Below, in pieces: positions 7,933-16,239 of a stretch of 39,783 nt of DNA. Position numbers and translations under genes: made by a program. How positions within the stretch are numbered: the first letter of the stretch is position 1; the number at the start of each line of letters is the position of its first letter. Below the pieces are notes generated by a model. The model did no database searches and was not told where the DNA came from. It worked only from the letters and a program-made list of their open reading frames with translations. This DNA comes from an uncultured Muribaculaceae bacterium. GTDB lineage: Bacteria > Bacteroidota > Bacteroidia > Bacteroidales > Muribaculaceae. The stretch covers positions 1 to 39,783 of the forward strand of contig CANCXM010000028.1 of the NCBI GenBank assembly GCA_947381945.1, written 5' to 3'.

Positions 7933-8898
7933 TTATCTTTTCTCAACGGCTGTCGCAACCGTGTCGCGGACATCTTCCATGAGCCAGCGGGGGGTGGATG
8001 TGGCACCGCAGATGCCAATGCTTTCGGCGCCTTCGAGCCATTCGCTGCGGAAGTCGGTGGGATTGGAGACGAGGTGGGAGCGCTCGTTGACGCTCCGGCA
8101 TTCGTTGTAGAGCACCTTGCCGTTGCTGCTCTTGGCTCCTGCGACGAAGAGGATGACGTCGTGACGGCGGGCGAAATCCCTGAGATGGTCCACGCGGTTG
8201 GCCACTTGACGGCAGATGGTGTCGAAGTATTCGAATTTCACTCCTGCGTCAAGGCGGCGGGTGATTTCACCGACCATCTCCGCGAAGCCCTGGAGGGGCA
8301 TAGTGGTCTGGGAGTAGAAGGCGATGTCGCGTGAGAAGTCTATTTTGGAGAGCTGGTCGAGGTTCTCGACGACTATGGCTTCGCCGTTGGTCTGACCGAC
8401 GAGGCCGTTGACTTCCGCGTGGCCTGCCTTTCCGTAGATGACAATCTGCGGGCGGGGTGAGGAGTTGTCGTAGGTGTCCTTTATGCGCTGCTGGAGGCGG
8501 AGTACCACGGGGCAGGTCGCGTCGATGATTTCGATGCCTTTTTCCTTGGCCAGTGCGTAGGTGGAGGGGGGCTCGCCGTGGGCGCGGAGCAGGACTCTCG
8601 ATGAGGTGAGTTTGCGGAGGTCGTCGTGGGTGATGGTGGAGAGGCCTTTGCGTTCGAGGCGTTCGACTTCGTCGCTGTTGTGGACGATGTCGCCGAGGCA
8701 GTAGAGGGGCTGTTCGCTCCGTTCGAGTTCCTCTTCGGCTTTTCTGATGGCTGTCACGACTCCGTGGCAGAAGCCGGAGCGGGCGTCGATTTCTATGATG
8801 GGTGTCTTGTTCTCCAAGATTGTCGTGTGGGGGGTGATGGTTGTGGGATGGGTTGGGCTGTGGACGGGTTGGGCTGTGGATGGGGTGGTGTGGGTCAA
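7933..8898 (-). CDS. ispH: 4-hydroxy-3-methylbut-2-enyl diphosphate reductase
   Basis: IspH (LytB) is the [4Fe-4S] enzyme that makes IPP and DMAPP at the end of the MEP isoprenoid pathway. The three cluster cysteines are present: Cys44 in SGFCHGVV, Cys129 in DATCPVVL and Cys229 in FDTICRQVANR (numbered from the TTG at 8898), with the AHGEPP and SSNGKVL segments between and after. The frame as drawn starts at TTG 8898, overlapping the cmk stop as TTGA, and adds ~27 Pro/Thr/His residues that no family member needs. A second TTG at 8817 gives a normal N-terminus (LENKTPIIEIDARSGFC), so the true start may be 8817. Confidence 0.94.
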   Translation of the reverse strand: MTHTTPSTAQPVHSPTHPTTITPHTTILENKTPIIEIDARSGFCHGVVTAIRKAEEELERSEQPLYCLGDIVHNSDEVERLERKGLSTITHDDLRKLTSSRVLLRAHGEPPSTYALAKEKGIEIIDATCPVVLRLQQRIKDTYDNSSPRPQIVIYGKAGHAEVNGLVGQTNGEAIVVENLDQLSKIDFSRDIAFYSQTTMPLQGFAEMVGEITRRLDAGVKFEYFDTICRQVANRVDHLRDFARRHDVILFVAGAKSSNGKVLYNECRSVNERSHLVSNPTDFRSEWLEGAESIGICGATSTPRWLMEDVRDTVATAVEKR

Positions 8899-9593
8899 TC
8901 CTTTTTGCCGGTGATTGACCGGTAGAGGTTGAGGAGCCAGTCGTTCTGCTCGTCGATGGTCATGGCGGAGTTGTCGAGCATGACGGCGTCGTCGGCGCAG
9001 CGGAGGGGGCTTTCCTCGCGTGTCATGTCGATGTGGTCGCGTTGCATGACGTTGGCGAGGACTTCTTCGTAGGTGACGGTGGCGCCTTTTTCGGTGAGTT
9101 CCTTGAAGCGGCGTTCGGCGCGGCGTTCGGGGGTGGCGTTGCAGAAGACTTTCATTTCGGCATGGGGGAAGACTACGGTGCCGATGTCGCGGCCGTCCAT
9201 TACTATGCCTTTGGTGCGGCCCATTGCGCGCTGCATCTTGACGAGGGCGTGGCGCACGGCGGGGATTGCGGCTACGGGTGAGACGTGGTTGGAGACTTCG
9301 AGGCTGCGTATCTCGTTCTCGACGGTTTCTCCGTTGAGGAGTGTCTGCTGGCCGTCTCCGTCGACCTTGAAGTCGATGCTGATGTCGGGGAGGGCTGTTT
9401 CGAGGCGGGGTGCGTCGACTGTGCCGTCGGGGTTGATGAGGTTGTGGCGCATTGCGTAGAGGGTGACTGCGCGGTACATTGCTCCGGAGTCGATGTAGCG
9501 GTAGCCGATTGTCTTTGCGAGGCGGCGTGCCATCGTGCTTTTGCCTGATGAGGAGTAGCCGTCGATGGCTATGATTATTTTATCAGAACTCAT
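8895..9593 (-). CDS. cmk: Cytidylate kinase
   Basis: A 232-residue NMP kinase phosphorylating CMP and dCMP. The P-loop GYSSSGKST is at 12-20, followed by the DSGAMYRAVTLYA block, the MDGRDIGTVVFPHA motif and the CNATPERRAERR lid, all diagnostic of CMP kinase. Length is typical (~225-230). The start overlaps the end of porQ by 11 nt and the stop overlaps the ispH frame, so the genes are co-transcribed and probably translationally coupled. Confidence 0.96.
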   Translation of the reverse strand: MSSDKIIIAIDGYSSSGKSTMARRLAKTIGYRYIDSGAMYRAVTLYAMRHNLINPDGTVDAPRLETALPDISIDFKVDGDGQQTLLNGETVENEIRSLEVSNHVSPVAAIPAVRHALVKMQRAMGRTKGIVMDGRDIGTVVFPHAEMKVFCNATPERRAERRFKELTEKGATVTYEEVLANVMQRDHIDMTREESPLRCADDAVMLDNSAMTIDEQNDWLLNLYRSITGKKD

Positions 9594-10617
9594 ATAGCTT
9601 GGTTGATAGGTTGAGCATTATTGTTGTGGCTCCGTTGTGGGGCTGGGAGAGGGCGAGTCCGACGGCGAAGTTGCGCACGTTTATGCCGGCGCAGGCTGAG
9701 AAGCCGGAGAGGAAGCTGCGTTTGTAGGTGGACATGTCGGTGCGGGTCTTGTAGTTGTAGCCGATGCCGACGTGGAATTTCTCGCTTGGGACGAAGTCTG
9801 CGGCGAAGATGAGGTGGCGCAGGAGGTTGGAGCCGAATTTGTCTTTGATTTTGGGGGAGGAGCTTTCGGTGCCGTCGCCGTTGTCGTAGAAGGGGAGGTG
9901 CCAGCGGGTGAGGTTCCATGCGGTGACGGACCATGTGACGGGGAGTGAGCCGAATGATTTGGAGATGCCGAGGCGGATGTCGACGGGGAGGCGGTCGTAG
10001 CTTTCGTTGAAGCGTTTGATCTGGCCTCCGAGGTTGGCGACGACGGCTGAGAAGGAGAGGTTTGTTTCGGGGTCGTAGTAGTTGACGCCGAGGTCGGTGG
10101 CGAGGGCCATGGCGGTGTAGGAGTCGTAGGAGGAGTGGATGAATTTGAGGGTTGCGCCTCCGCGCCAGCGGTCGGTGATGTCGTGGGCGTAAGTGCCGCT
10201 GAAGACGATGTCTTTGGGGGAGAAGTCGCCTGTGAGGGTGCCGTTGATGTCGGCTCCTTTGATGGTGCCGTAGCCGAAATACTGCACTCCGGCTGCCCAC
10301 GCTCCGTGCTCGCCTGCGCTTTTGCCGAATTTGACTCCTGCGAAGTTGCTTTCGCCGATGTAGCGCATGTAGTTGACGCCGAGCTGCATTTCGATTTCGG
10401 GTCCGAGGAGTCCGGGGTTCTGGTCGATGCTGTTGATGTCGTCCTCGATGGCTGTGATGTTGATTCCTCCGAGGCCGTAGGTGAGGGTGGAGGATGGGAG
10501 GTTGAGGAAGCTGTAGGCGGGTGAGGTGTCCTGTGCGTGGATATGGAGGGCTGCTCCTGCGGTTGCGGTGAGCAGGAGGAGGCGGAGTGCGCTGTGTCGG
10601 AGGGGTGTTGTTGGCAT
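9583..10617 (-). CDS. porQ: Type IX secretion system protein PorQ
   Basis: A 344-residue protein with a signal peptide (leader rich in Leu/Ala, cut near HIHAQ, residues ~1-29) and a PorV/FadL-like beta-barrel body: SFLNLPSSTLTYGLGGINI, the NSIDQNPGLLG turn, and repeated Gly/aromatic strands to a final Phe, as in outer-membrane barrels. PorQ belongs to the T9SS attachment-complex group that handles cargo with C-terminal sorting domains at the cell surface. Its placement just upstream of cmk and ispH matches what I recall for other Bacteroidales, unverified here. Start is ATG 10617. Confidence 0.88.
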   Translation of the reverse strand: MPTTPLRHSALRLLLLTATAGAALHIHAQDTSPAYSFLNLPSSTLTYGLGGINITAIEDDINSIDQNPGLLGPEIEMQLGVNYMRYIGESNFAGVKFGKSAGEHGAWAAGVQYFGYGTIKGADINGTLTGDFSPKDIVFSGTYAHDITDRWRGGATLKFIHSSYDSYTAMALATDLGVNYYDPETNLSFSAVVANLGGQIKRFNESYDRLPVDIRLGISKSFGSLPVTWSVTAWNLTRWHLPFYDNGDGTESSSPKIKDKFGSNLLRHLIFAADFVPSEKFHVGIGYNYKTRTDMSTYKRSFLSGFSACAGINVRNFAVGLALSQPHNGATTIMLNLSTKLYEF

Positions 10618-10749
10618 GGCGGTTGTTACTTCTTATATTTAACGGATGGGCTGGGCTATTATTATAAATTAAGGTGAGTTTTGGGCCGGAGGGGTGGGCG
10701 GGTGTAATTGTCAAGAAAGCTAAAACTATTGTAATCAATCACAAAATAG

Positions 10750-10780
10750 TTGCGTGGGCGCTTTTCATCCATTAATTTTG
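10750..10780 (+). promoter_or_regulatory. Promoter of the TonB-domain gene
   Basis: TTG at 10750-10752 is followed after 20 nt by TAATTTTG at 10773-10780. The transcript would start ~10 nt before ATG 10804, giving a very short leader and ruling out the upstream TTG at 10750 as a start codon. Confidence 0.62.
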
Positions 10781-10803
10781 TTTCGCCACATTATCTTATC
10801 CTT

Positions 10804-11247
10804 ATGCTTAAAGATTTACACAGATTCATTCTCCTCCCTCTCATTGCGGTGGCGGTGCCTTTGGCCGGGGCGCAGCCTCCCCGGCATATCGACAAGGTGT
10901 CGGATGCTCCTAAGGTTCAGGTCTCGATTGAGGTCTATGAGTATGGGAGTGTCGATGTCCATCCGAGTTTTCCGGGTGGCGATACGGCTATGTTCCGTTT
11001 CATCAATGGTGAGCGCAAGTATCCTCGGAAGGCTTACCGTGATGGGATTGAGGGGCGTGTCCTGTGCAGTTTTGTCGTGAATGAGGATGGGTCGATTTCC
11101 CATATCTCTGTCCTGAAGGGGGTGGAGGAGTCGCTGGACCGTGAGGCTGTGAGGGTGATTTCCCGGATGCCTGCGTGGGATGCGGGGTTGATTGACGACA
11201 GTCCGGTTCCGGTCTATTGCATAGTGCCTGTCGCTTTCCGCAGGTAG
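10804..11247 (+). CDS. TonB C-terminal domain protein, secreted or anchored
   Basis: A 147-residue protein with a leader peptide or single N-terminal hydrophobic segment (LLPLIAVAVPLAGAQ) and one TonB C-terminal domain from ~60 onward: FPGGDTAMFRFI, YPRKAYRDGIEGRVLCSFVV, GSISHISVLKGVEESLDREA, then an end like VPVAFRR. This domain in Bacteroidales often stands alone rather than as the classical inner-membrane energy transducer with a Pro-rich linker, which is missing here. No ExbBD genes are nearby. Its role could be energising an outer-membrane receptor or a separate periplasmic function. Confidence 0.82.
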   Translation: MLKDLHRFILLPLIAVAVPLAGAQPPRHIDKVSDAPKVQVSIEVYEYGSVDVHPSFPGGDTAMFRFINGERKYPRKAYRDGIEGRVLCSFVVNEDGSISHISVLKGVEESLDREAVRVISRMPAWDAGLIDDSPVPVYCIVPVAFRR

Positions 11248-11295
11248 TTGCGGGGGGCGGTCGGGCTGCCGGTGGCTGATTGGGCCGGGGCTGTG

Positions 11296-11369
11296 GAAGG
11301 CGCACCGTGGCGCGTATGGTCCGATGGGATTGGTTTTCTCATCCGGCATACGCGCCACGGTGCGTCTTT
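11296..11369. terminator. Long stem-loop between convergent genes (REP-like, two inverted copies)
   Basis: An 18-bp perfect stem pairs 11301-11318 with 11347-11364, extended by a G-U and three further pairs, with a 28-nt loop. A T run (tctttt) follows on the plus strand and an A-containing tract on the minus strand, so it can end both the TonB-domain gene and the PEP-binding gene. Each arm carries the CATACGCGC core also seen near 14570 and 31806. Confidence 0.75.
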
Positions 11370-11389
11370 TGGTGTGTGCGGGGCTTTGT

Positions 11390-14300
11390 TTATTCGGGTT
11401 TGAGGACTACGCCGGTGCCTTTGAGGCCGTTGATGCCGATGGCGAGGGGTGTGGGGAAGTTGACGATGCGGATGTAGTCGCTTTCGTAGGTGGCTGGTTG
11501 GGCGTTGAGGTAGTCGACGTCGTAGAGGGCTGTGACGGGGTCTCCTTCCCTGCGTTTTGCGTTGGTGTCGATTGTGAAGTAGGCGACTCCGAATGAGGTG
11601 AGGTTCTGGAAGAAGTGTGTGCCCTGGCTTGGTTCGATGCGGTAGTTGGGGAGTGATGATTCGACGATGAGGCGTGCGGCTGAGATTGCGGGCCATTTGA
11701 CGGGGATTCCGAGGGCGGTGTCGGATGAGCCCCATCGGCCGGGTCCGATGAGGATGTAGCGCTGTTCGCGGTCGAGGAATCCGCGGTTGATTTTCTCGAT
11801 TTCGCGTGCGATGAGGGAGTTGTTGGCGGATGAGAATTTTTCGGGGCGGACGTAGACGACGGTGCTGACTCCTTCGATGTTTCCGTGGCCGAGGGCTGTG
11901 GCTGATTTGAGGAGGAGGCGGTCGTCGGGGGTGTTCATGAGGGCTTCGTCGACGGTTTCCTTGCGGTCGACGATGGGGCGTATCTGGAGCCAGTAGAGGC
12001 GTCCTTTGTGTTTTTCGCCGGGGCCTATCATTTTGGGGTCGGGGCCTATCATTCCTGCGAATTCGATTTCGACGGGTCGCTGCATGGCTTCCTGTCCGGT
12101 CGTGAGCATGAGGTCGACGGCTTCGGCGAGGGGGTAGGCTTTGTGTTTGAGGATGTTGTTGAAGGTGACGACGCGTCGTCCGTCGCCTGAGTCGTTGTCG
12201 CGGATGACGTTGTCGCGGAAGTCGTAGGTGGAGACCATGTATCTGAGGGCTCCTTTTTCGGCCATGTCCTGGACGCGGAGTTTTGCGACGTTGTAGCCGT
12301 CGTCGACTTTGAGGTGGTCCATTGGGTCGTCGGAGCCGGGCTGTCCGGCGGTGGCTGCGGCGTCCATTTTGAGGGCATACATGCGGGTCTGTGTGTCGCG
12401 CAGGGCGAGGGTGAGTTCGGAGGTCTGGAGGACGTTTTCGGGGTGGCGTGGGGAGAATCGCAGGGCGAGGCCTCCGTCGACGATGTATTTTCCGAGTCCG
12501 ACGGCCACTTCGGCGACTCCGTCCTCGGGGCGTTCGTCGCCGAGGGGGTAGTAGTTGAGTGAGCGGCCGACTCCGGAGAATGATGGGAAGTAGTGGCCGT
12601 CGACTTCGCGGCCGACGACTTCCTGCAGGATGACGGCCATTTTTTCCTGGTCGATGACGTTGGAGGTGGCTGTCATGTAGGCTTTTGAGTCGGCGTAGAA
12701 GACTGATGCGTAGACTCCTTTGATGGCGTTTGTGACCATTTTGAGCATTTCCTCGGGGTCGGTGACTTTGGGGACCATGTAGGTGGAGTAGATTCCGGCG
12801 AATGGCTGGTAGTGGGAGTCTTCGAGGAGGCTTGAGCTGCGGACGGCTATGGGGGTGTCGACGACTTCGAAGAGTGCGAGGAGGTCGTCCTTGATGCGTC
12901 GGGGGAGTTTTCCGCGGAGGAAGTGGCGGAGGATTTCTTCGTCGGGGGCGTCGCTGAGGGCGATGGGGTAGAGGCGGTTGGTCTCCATGAATTCGTCGAA
13001 GATGTCGGTGCAGAGGACGACGGTCCGGGGTATGGTGATGGAGATTCCGTCGAGGTTGTCGCAGACGGGGTTTTTCTTGATGATTGAGTCGATGAATGCG
13101 AGGCCGCGGCCTTTGCCTCCGAGTGAGCCTTGTCCGATGCGGGCGAAGTTTGAGTAGTGGTCGAAGCGTTCTTTCTGGAAGATGGCGACGACGCCGCGGT
13201 TTTTCATCCTGCGGTATTTGACGATGAGGTCGAAGAAGAGCTGGCGCACCTGGGGTGCGTCCTTTAGGTCGCGGAAGCGGTGGTGTTTGATGACTTCGGC
13301 GATGGGGAACATTGCGCGGGAGTAGAGCCAGCGTGAGATGTCGTTGAACGACGCGTGCCAGTAGAGGGCTTCGGCGGGGATGTTGAAGATGTTTTTCTGC
13401 AGGTCCTTGAGGGATTTGATGCGGAAGATTTCTTCGCCGCTTTCGGGGTTGCGGATGACGAAGTCGCCGAATCCGAAGTTGTTGATGATGGCTTTTCCGA
13501 GGTCGACGGGGAATTTCTTGGAGTTTTTGTCGATGAAGGTGCCTCCGAGTTCGCGGACGTCGTGGGCGTTTTCGGCTTCGGAGCTTTCGATGATGAGGGG
13601 GAGGTAGGGGTCGCGCTCGCGCAGTTCGCGGGCGAGGCGGATGCCTGCCTTGGGGTCCTTGCGGCCTTCGCGCATGAAGGAGACGTCGCTGATGACTCCG
13701 AGGATGTGGTCGCTGTAGCGGTCATAGAGGGCGAGGGCTTCCTCGTAGTCGCGGGCGAGCATGACTTTGGGGCGGCCTCTCATGCGGAGCATCTGTTCGT
13801 GTTCGTTGAGGGCTTCGGTGGAGAATTCGCGCGATTGCTTGAGGATGAATTTGTAGACGATGGGGAGCACCGAGGAGTAGAATCTGACGGAGTCTTCGAC
13901 GAGGAGGATCATCTGGACGCCGACGCCGTTGATGTCGTTGTCGGCGTTCATCTTGTCCTCGAGGAGTTTGATGACGGCCAGGAGGAGGTCGACGTTGCCC
14001 AGCCAGGAGAAGACGTAGTCTATCCCCGTGAAGTCCTCGTTGGAGAGCCTGCGGGACACTTCCTTGGAGAAGGGGGTCAGGACGATGATGGGCATCCCGG
14101 GGTGGAGGTCGCGGATGCGGCGGGCGCCTGCGAAGGTCTCGCTGACGTCGTTGCCGGGCATCATGATGACGAGGTCGAAGCTCTTGGCCTTGAGGATTCC
14201 GAGGGCTTCGGCGGTGTTGAGGGCGCGGGTGACGCGCGGGGGCGAGGAGAGGTTGAGCGAGGTGTATTCGAAGTAGAGCTGTTCTTCGACGCGGCCGTCC

Positions 14301-14425
14301 TCCTCCATCATGAAGGCGTCGTAGGCCGAGGCGATGAGAAGCACGTTGAATATGCGTTTCTGCATCAGCGACTGGAAGGAGGTGTCCTTGAAGTAGAGCT
14401 GGCTGAGGGCTTCGTCGTCGGTCAT
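11390..14425 (-). CDS. Receiver-domain and PEP/pyruvate-binding (PPDK_N-type ATP-grasp) fusion protein
   Basis: A 1011-residue cytosolic protein from ATG 14425. Residues ~25-160 look like a receiver-type domain with MMPGND. Residues ~170-330 form a second, better-kept receiver with VEDS, the phospho-Asp candidate in ISDVSF and Lys in FIDKNSKKF, holding an insert of ~55 residues. After a linker, residues ~440-810 are the PPDK/PEP-synthase N-terminal ATP-grasp region (GQGSLGGKGRGLAF; IAVRSSSLLEDSHYQPFAG; RLYWLQIRPI). The phospho-His swivel and PEP-binding barrel of a complete PEP synthase are absent; instead a ~170-residue tail has GPGRWGSSD. The reaction is unknown. A -7 box at 14476 excludes the upstream ATG at 14488. 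Confidence 0.85.
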   Translation of the reverse strand: MTDDEALSQLYFKDTSFQSLMQKRIFNVLLIASAYDAFMMEEDGRVEEQLYFEYTSLNLSSPPRVTRALNTAEALGILKAKSFDLVIMMPGNDVSETFAGARRIRDLHPGMPIIVLTPFSKEVSRRLSNEDFTGIDYVFSWLGNVDLLLAVIKLLEDKMNADNDINGVGVQMILLVEDSVRFYSSVLPIVYKFILKQSREFSTEALNEHEQMLRMRGRPKVMLARDYEEALALYDRYSDHILGVISDVSFMREGRKDPKAGIRLARELRERDPYLPLIIESSEAENAHDVRELGGTFIDKNSKKFPVDLGKAIINNFGFGDFVIRNPESGEEIFRIKSLKDLQKNIFNIPAEALYWHASFNDISRWLYSRAMFPIAEVIKHHRFRDLKDAPQVRQLFFDLIVKYRRMKNRGVVAIFQKERFDHYSNFARIGQGSLGGKGRGLAFIDSIIKKNPVCDNLDGISITIPRTVVLCTDIFDEFMETNRLYPIALSDAPDEEILRHFLRGKLPRRIKDDLLALFEVVDTPIAVRSSSLLEDSHYQPFAGIYSTYMVPKVTDPEEMLKMVTNAIKGVYASVFYADSKAYMTATSNVIDQEKMAVILQEVVGREVDGHYFPSFSGVGRSLNYYPLGDERPEDGVAEVAVGLGKYIVDGGLALRFSPRHPENVLQTSELTLALRDTQTRMYALKMDAAATAGQPGSDDPMDHLKVDDGYNVAKLRVQDMAEKGALRYMVSTYDFRDNVIRDNDSGDGRRVVTFNNILKHKAYPLAEAVDLMLTTGQEAMQRPVEIEFAGMIGPDPKMIGPGEKHKGRLYWLQIRPIVDRKETVDEALMNTPDDRLLLKSATALGHGNIEGVSTVVYVRPEKFSSANNSLIAREIEKINRGFLDREQRYILIGPGRWGSSDTALGIPVKWPAISAARLIVESSLPNYRIEPSQGTHFFQNLTSFGVAYFTIDTNAKRREGDPVTALYDVDYLNAQPATYESDYIRIVNFPTPLAIGINGLKGTGVVLKPE

Positions 14426-14475
14426 GGTCGGGGTTACTGCTGGGTTAAGTGTGTGGTGATTGGTGTTTACGACCG

Positions 14476-14483
14476 CAAATTTA
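14476..14483 (-). promoter_or_regulatory. -7 box of the receiver/PEP-binding gene
   Basis: The minus strand reads TAAATTTG, 50 nt before ATG 14425. No convincing -33 element. It sets the start, because translation from 14488 would begin upstream of it. Confidence 0.52.
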
Positions 14484-14524
14484 CGCATTTTTCCCCGATT
14501 CTTCCGCCTCTTGCGGGGGAGAAA

Positions 14525-14584
14525 ATTTCAGGACACGCGCGCGGGCGCGGTTCCGGAGTTGCGCCTGCGCGTATGCCCTGAAAT
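14525..14584. repeat. Imperfect palindrome carrying the CATACGCGC core
   Basis: ATTTCAGG (14525-14532) pairs with CCTGAAAT (14577-14584), with GC-rich inner arms (14535-14548 against 14561-14572) around a TTCCGG-centred loop. On the minus strand it contains GGGCATACGCGC, shared with the repeats near 11350 and 31806. It lies downstream of the 14622-16160 gene and may also stop its transcription. Confidence 0.6.
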
Positions 14585-14621
14585 ATTAGGTGTTGTCAGT
14601 ATTGTGTGCCGTTTGCCGGGC

Positions 14622-16160
14622 TCAGATGCGGAGCTTCATGACCTTGCGGCCTTGACGGACGATATAGATGCCGGGAGCGAGGTTTCGGAGAGAAGCCTGT
14701 GAGCCACCGGAAATCAGCCGCTGTCCTGCGAGGTTGTAGACATCGATTGCGGCTTCGCTGTCTGCCGTGATTTCATCGATGGCTGATGTAGAGGCAGTGC
14801 GTACGGCGCGGACCGTATAGCCGTTGCCGCCGGCATATTCCGGGAATGTCGTTTCACCCTTGTCAACACGGAAGGCGTAGATGTCAGTCTGGCGGTTGGC
14901 TGTGCTTTTTGCTTCCGAAGTCATGTAGACGGGGATGTCCGAGTCGTTGGTGTAGGAGTAGGTGATGTAGCCGGTCGCGGGAAGGAAAATGGAGTTTCCG
15001 TTTATTTTGGATGTGAACAGTGCTCCGGTCACTCCCTCAAGGGTGTAGGGACTTTCAATGGTGGAATTGTTCACGAGTTCTTCCCATTCCTGACGGGTCG
15101 GTGTGCGCCATTCATTTCCCCAGATTGCTGTTGCGGCATCGTATTCAGTCCCTGAGATGTTGGTTGTCGGTAGGTTGGTGAAGTAAGGATAGCCGGGGAA
15201 TACGGTTTTAGATTCAATCTGTCCCCACGAGAAGTATTCTCCAAGTTCGGTGTTGGCTGTCGCTCCCACATTGTATGCTCCCCATTCAACTGAAAGGCCC
15301 ATGTCGACATCTTTTTGTGGAAGTCCGGTGACGGTGACTGTCACAGTCTGCTCGATGTTTGATCCATCAGTTGTAACTGCACGCACTACGGTTGTGCCTT
15401 CTGATATGGCCATGATGCGTCCGACCTTATCGACAGTCGCTATCTCGCTGTTGTCGGAAGTCCAGTCCAGCCAGCGGTTTGAGGCTGTTTCCGGAAGAGT
15501 GGTTGACCAGACGATGGTGTTCTTTCCTTCCATGAGGGTTACTTCTGAATCCGACAATGTCACGGTCTCGACCTTTATATCTCCGATTTGCTTGACTTTG
15601 ACAGGTCTTACGGCATTTCCTTTGGATGAAGATCTTCCCTCTCGGACGACAGATGAACCGCTTGTCGTGATTTTCAGCACGTCTGCACCAAGTCTGGGAT
15701 AGGACATGGTGCTGTTATTGGCATTTCCCGTCCATGCGGAACAGTTAAAACCGCTATATGCTTTGAAGAATAGCTCATTGCCGTTTTCTGCTGTCACCAA
15801 TTGTCCGTTGGCTGGGGTAGTGACAAGCTTTACAGGCAGTTCCGCGAGTTCACGGCATTCTTCTGCAGTAGGGAGTCGCCATCCGATTCCGAGTCTTGCA
15901 GTCGCGGGGTCATAATTGGTTCCGCAGATGTTGGAGCCCATGTCGCGACCTTCTGCGATGTCGATGTTTGCTATGGGTGAGCCCCAGAAAAAGGTTGACC
16001 AATCAAGGGCGTTGCTCAGATCGCTTGTCAGATAACGGTCGGCCCAATCGACGCTCAGTCCCATGTCGATGGCTTTGACGTGAGATGTGTCCTCTTGCGC
16101 ATAGCTACTTGCTGCTGCCAGCCCGCACAGGAATACTGTGCTTAAAATCATACGTTTCAT
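14622..16160 (-). CDS. Secreted surface protein with two paralogous domains, an Ig-like domain and a T9SS-type sorting tail
   Basis: A 512-residue protein with a signal peptide (MKRMILSTVFLCGLAAASSYAQ). Two copies of one domain are visible: residues ~30-185 start DMGLSVDWADRY and contain GTNYDPATARLGIGWRLPTAEE; residues ~280-460 start DMGLSVEWGAYN and contain GTEYDAATAIWGNEWRTPTRQE. This is the Fibrobacter-major-type domain common in Bacteroidales surface proteins. Between them, residues ~195-275 form a bacterial Ig-like (BIG2) domain with WTSDNSEIATVDKVGRIMAI. The last ~75 residues resemble a T9SS type A sorting domain (VYNLAGQRLI, LAPGIYIVRQGRKVMKLRI). It is therefore probably exported by T9SS and surface-attached; the ligand is unknown. 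It lies 79 nt after the next gene. Confidence 0.85.
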   Translation of the reverse strand: MKRMILSTVFLCGLAAASSYAQEDTSHVKAIDMGLSVDWADRYLTSDLSNALDWSTFFWGSPIANIDIAEGRDMGSNICGTNYDPATARLGIGWRLPTAEECRELAELPVKLVTTPANGQLVTAENGNELFFKAYSGFNCSAWTGNANNSTMSYPRLGADVLKITTSGSSVVREGRSSSKGNAVRPVKVKQIGDIKVETVTLSDSEVTLMEGKNTIVWSTTLPETASNRWLDWTSDNSEIATVDKVGRIMAISEGTTVVRAVTTDGSNIEQTVTVTVTGLPQKDVDMGLSVEWGAYNVGATANTELGEYFSWGQIESKTVFPGYPYFTNLPTTNISGTEYDAATAIWGNEWRTPTRQEWEELVNNSTIESPYTLEGVTGALFTSKINGNSIFLPATGYITYSYTNDSDIPVYMTSEAKSTANRQTDIYAFRVDKGETTFPEYAGGNGYTVRAVRTASTSAIDEITADSEAAIDVYNLAGQRLISGGSQASLRNLAPGIYIVRQGRKVMKLRI

Positions 16161-16239
16161 GATGAATAATTAGTTAAATGTTTAGGTTAAATATGTTTAT
16201 GAAAAACTATGTATGTCAAAAGTCAAATATTTTACTGTG

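Noticed and set aside
9590..10738. A 382-residue frame in porQ's own strand but another frame
   Set aside because: Extreme Arg/Pro/His content and overlap with a recognisable barrel protein; a composition shadow.
13355..14581. A 408-residue plus-strand frame opposite the receiver/PEP-binding gene
   Set aside because: It lies antisense to a gene with clear domains, is rich in Gly, Asp, Glu and Val as expected of the complement of its codons, and has no family match.
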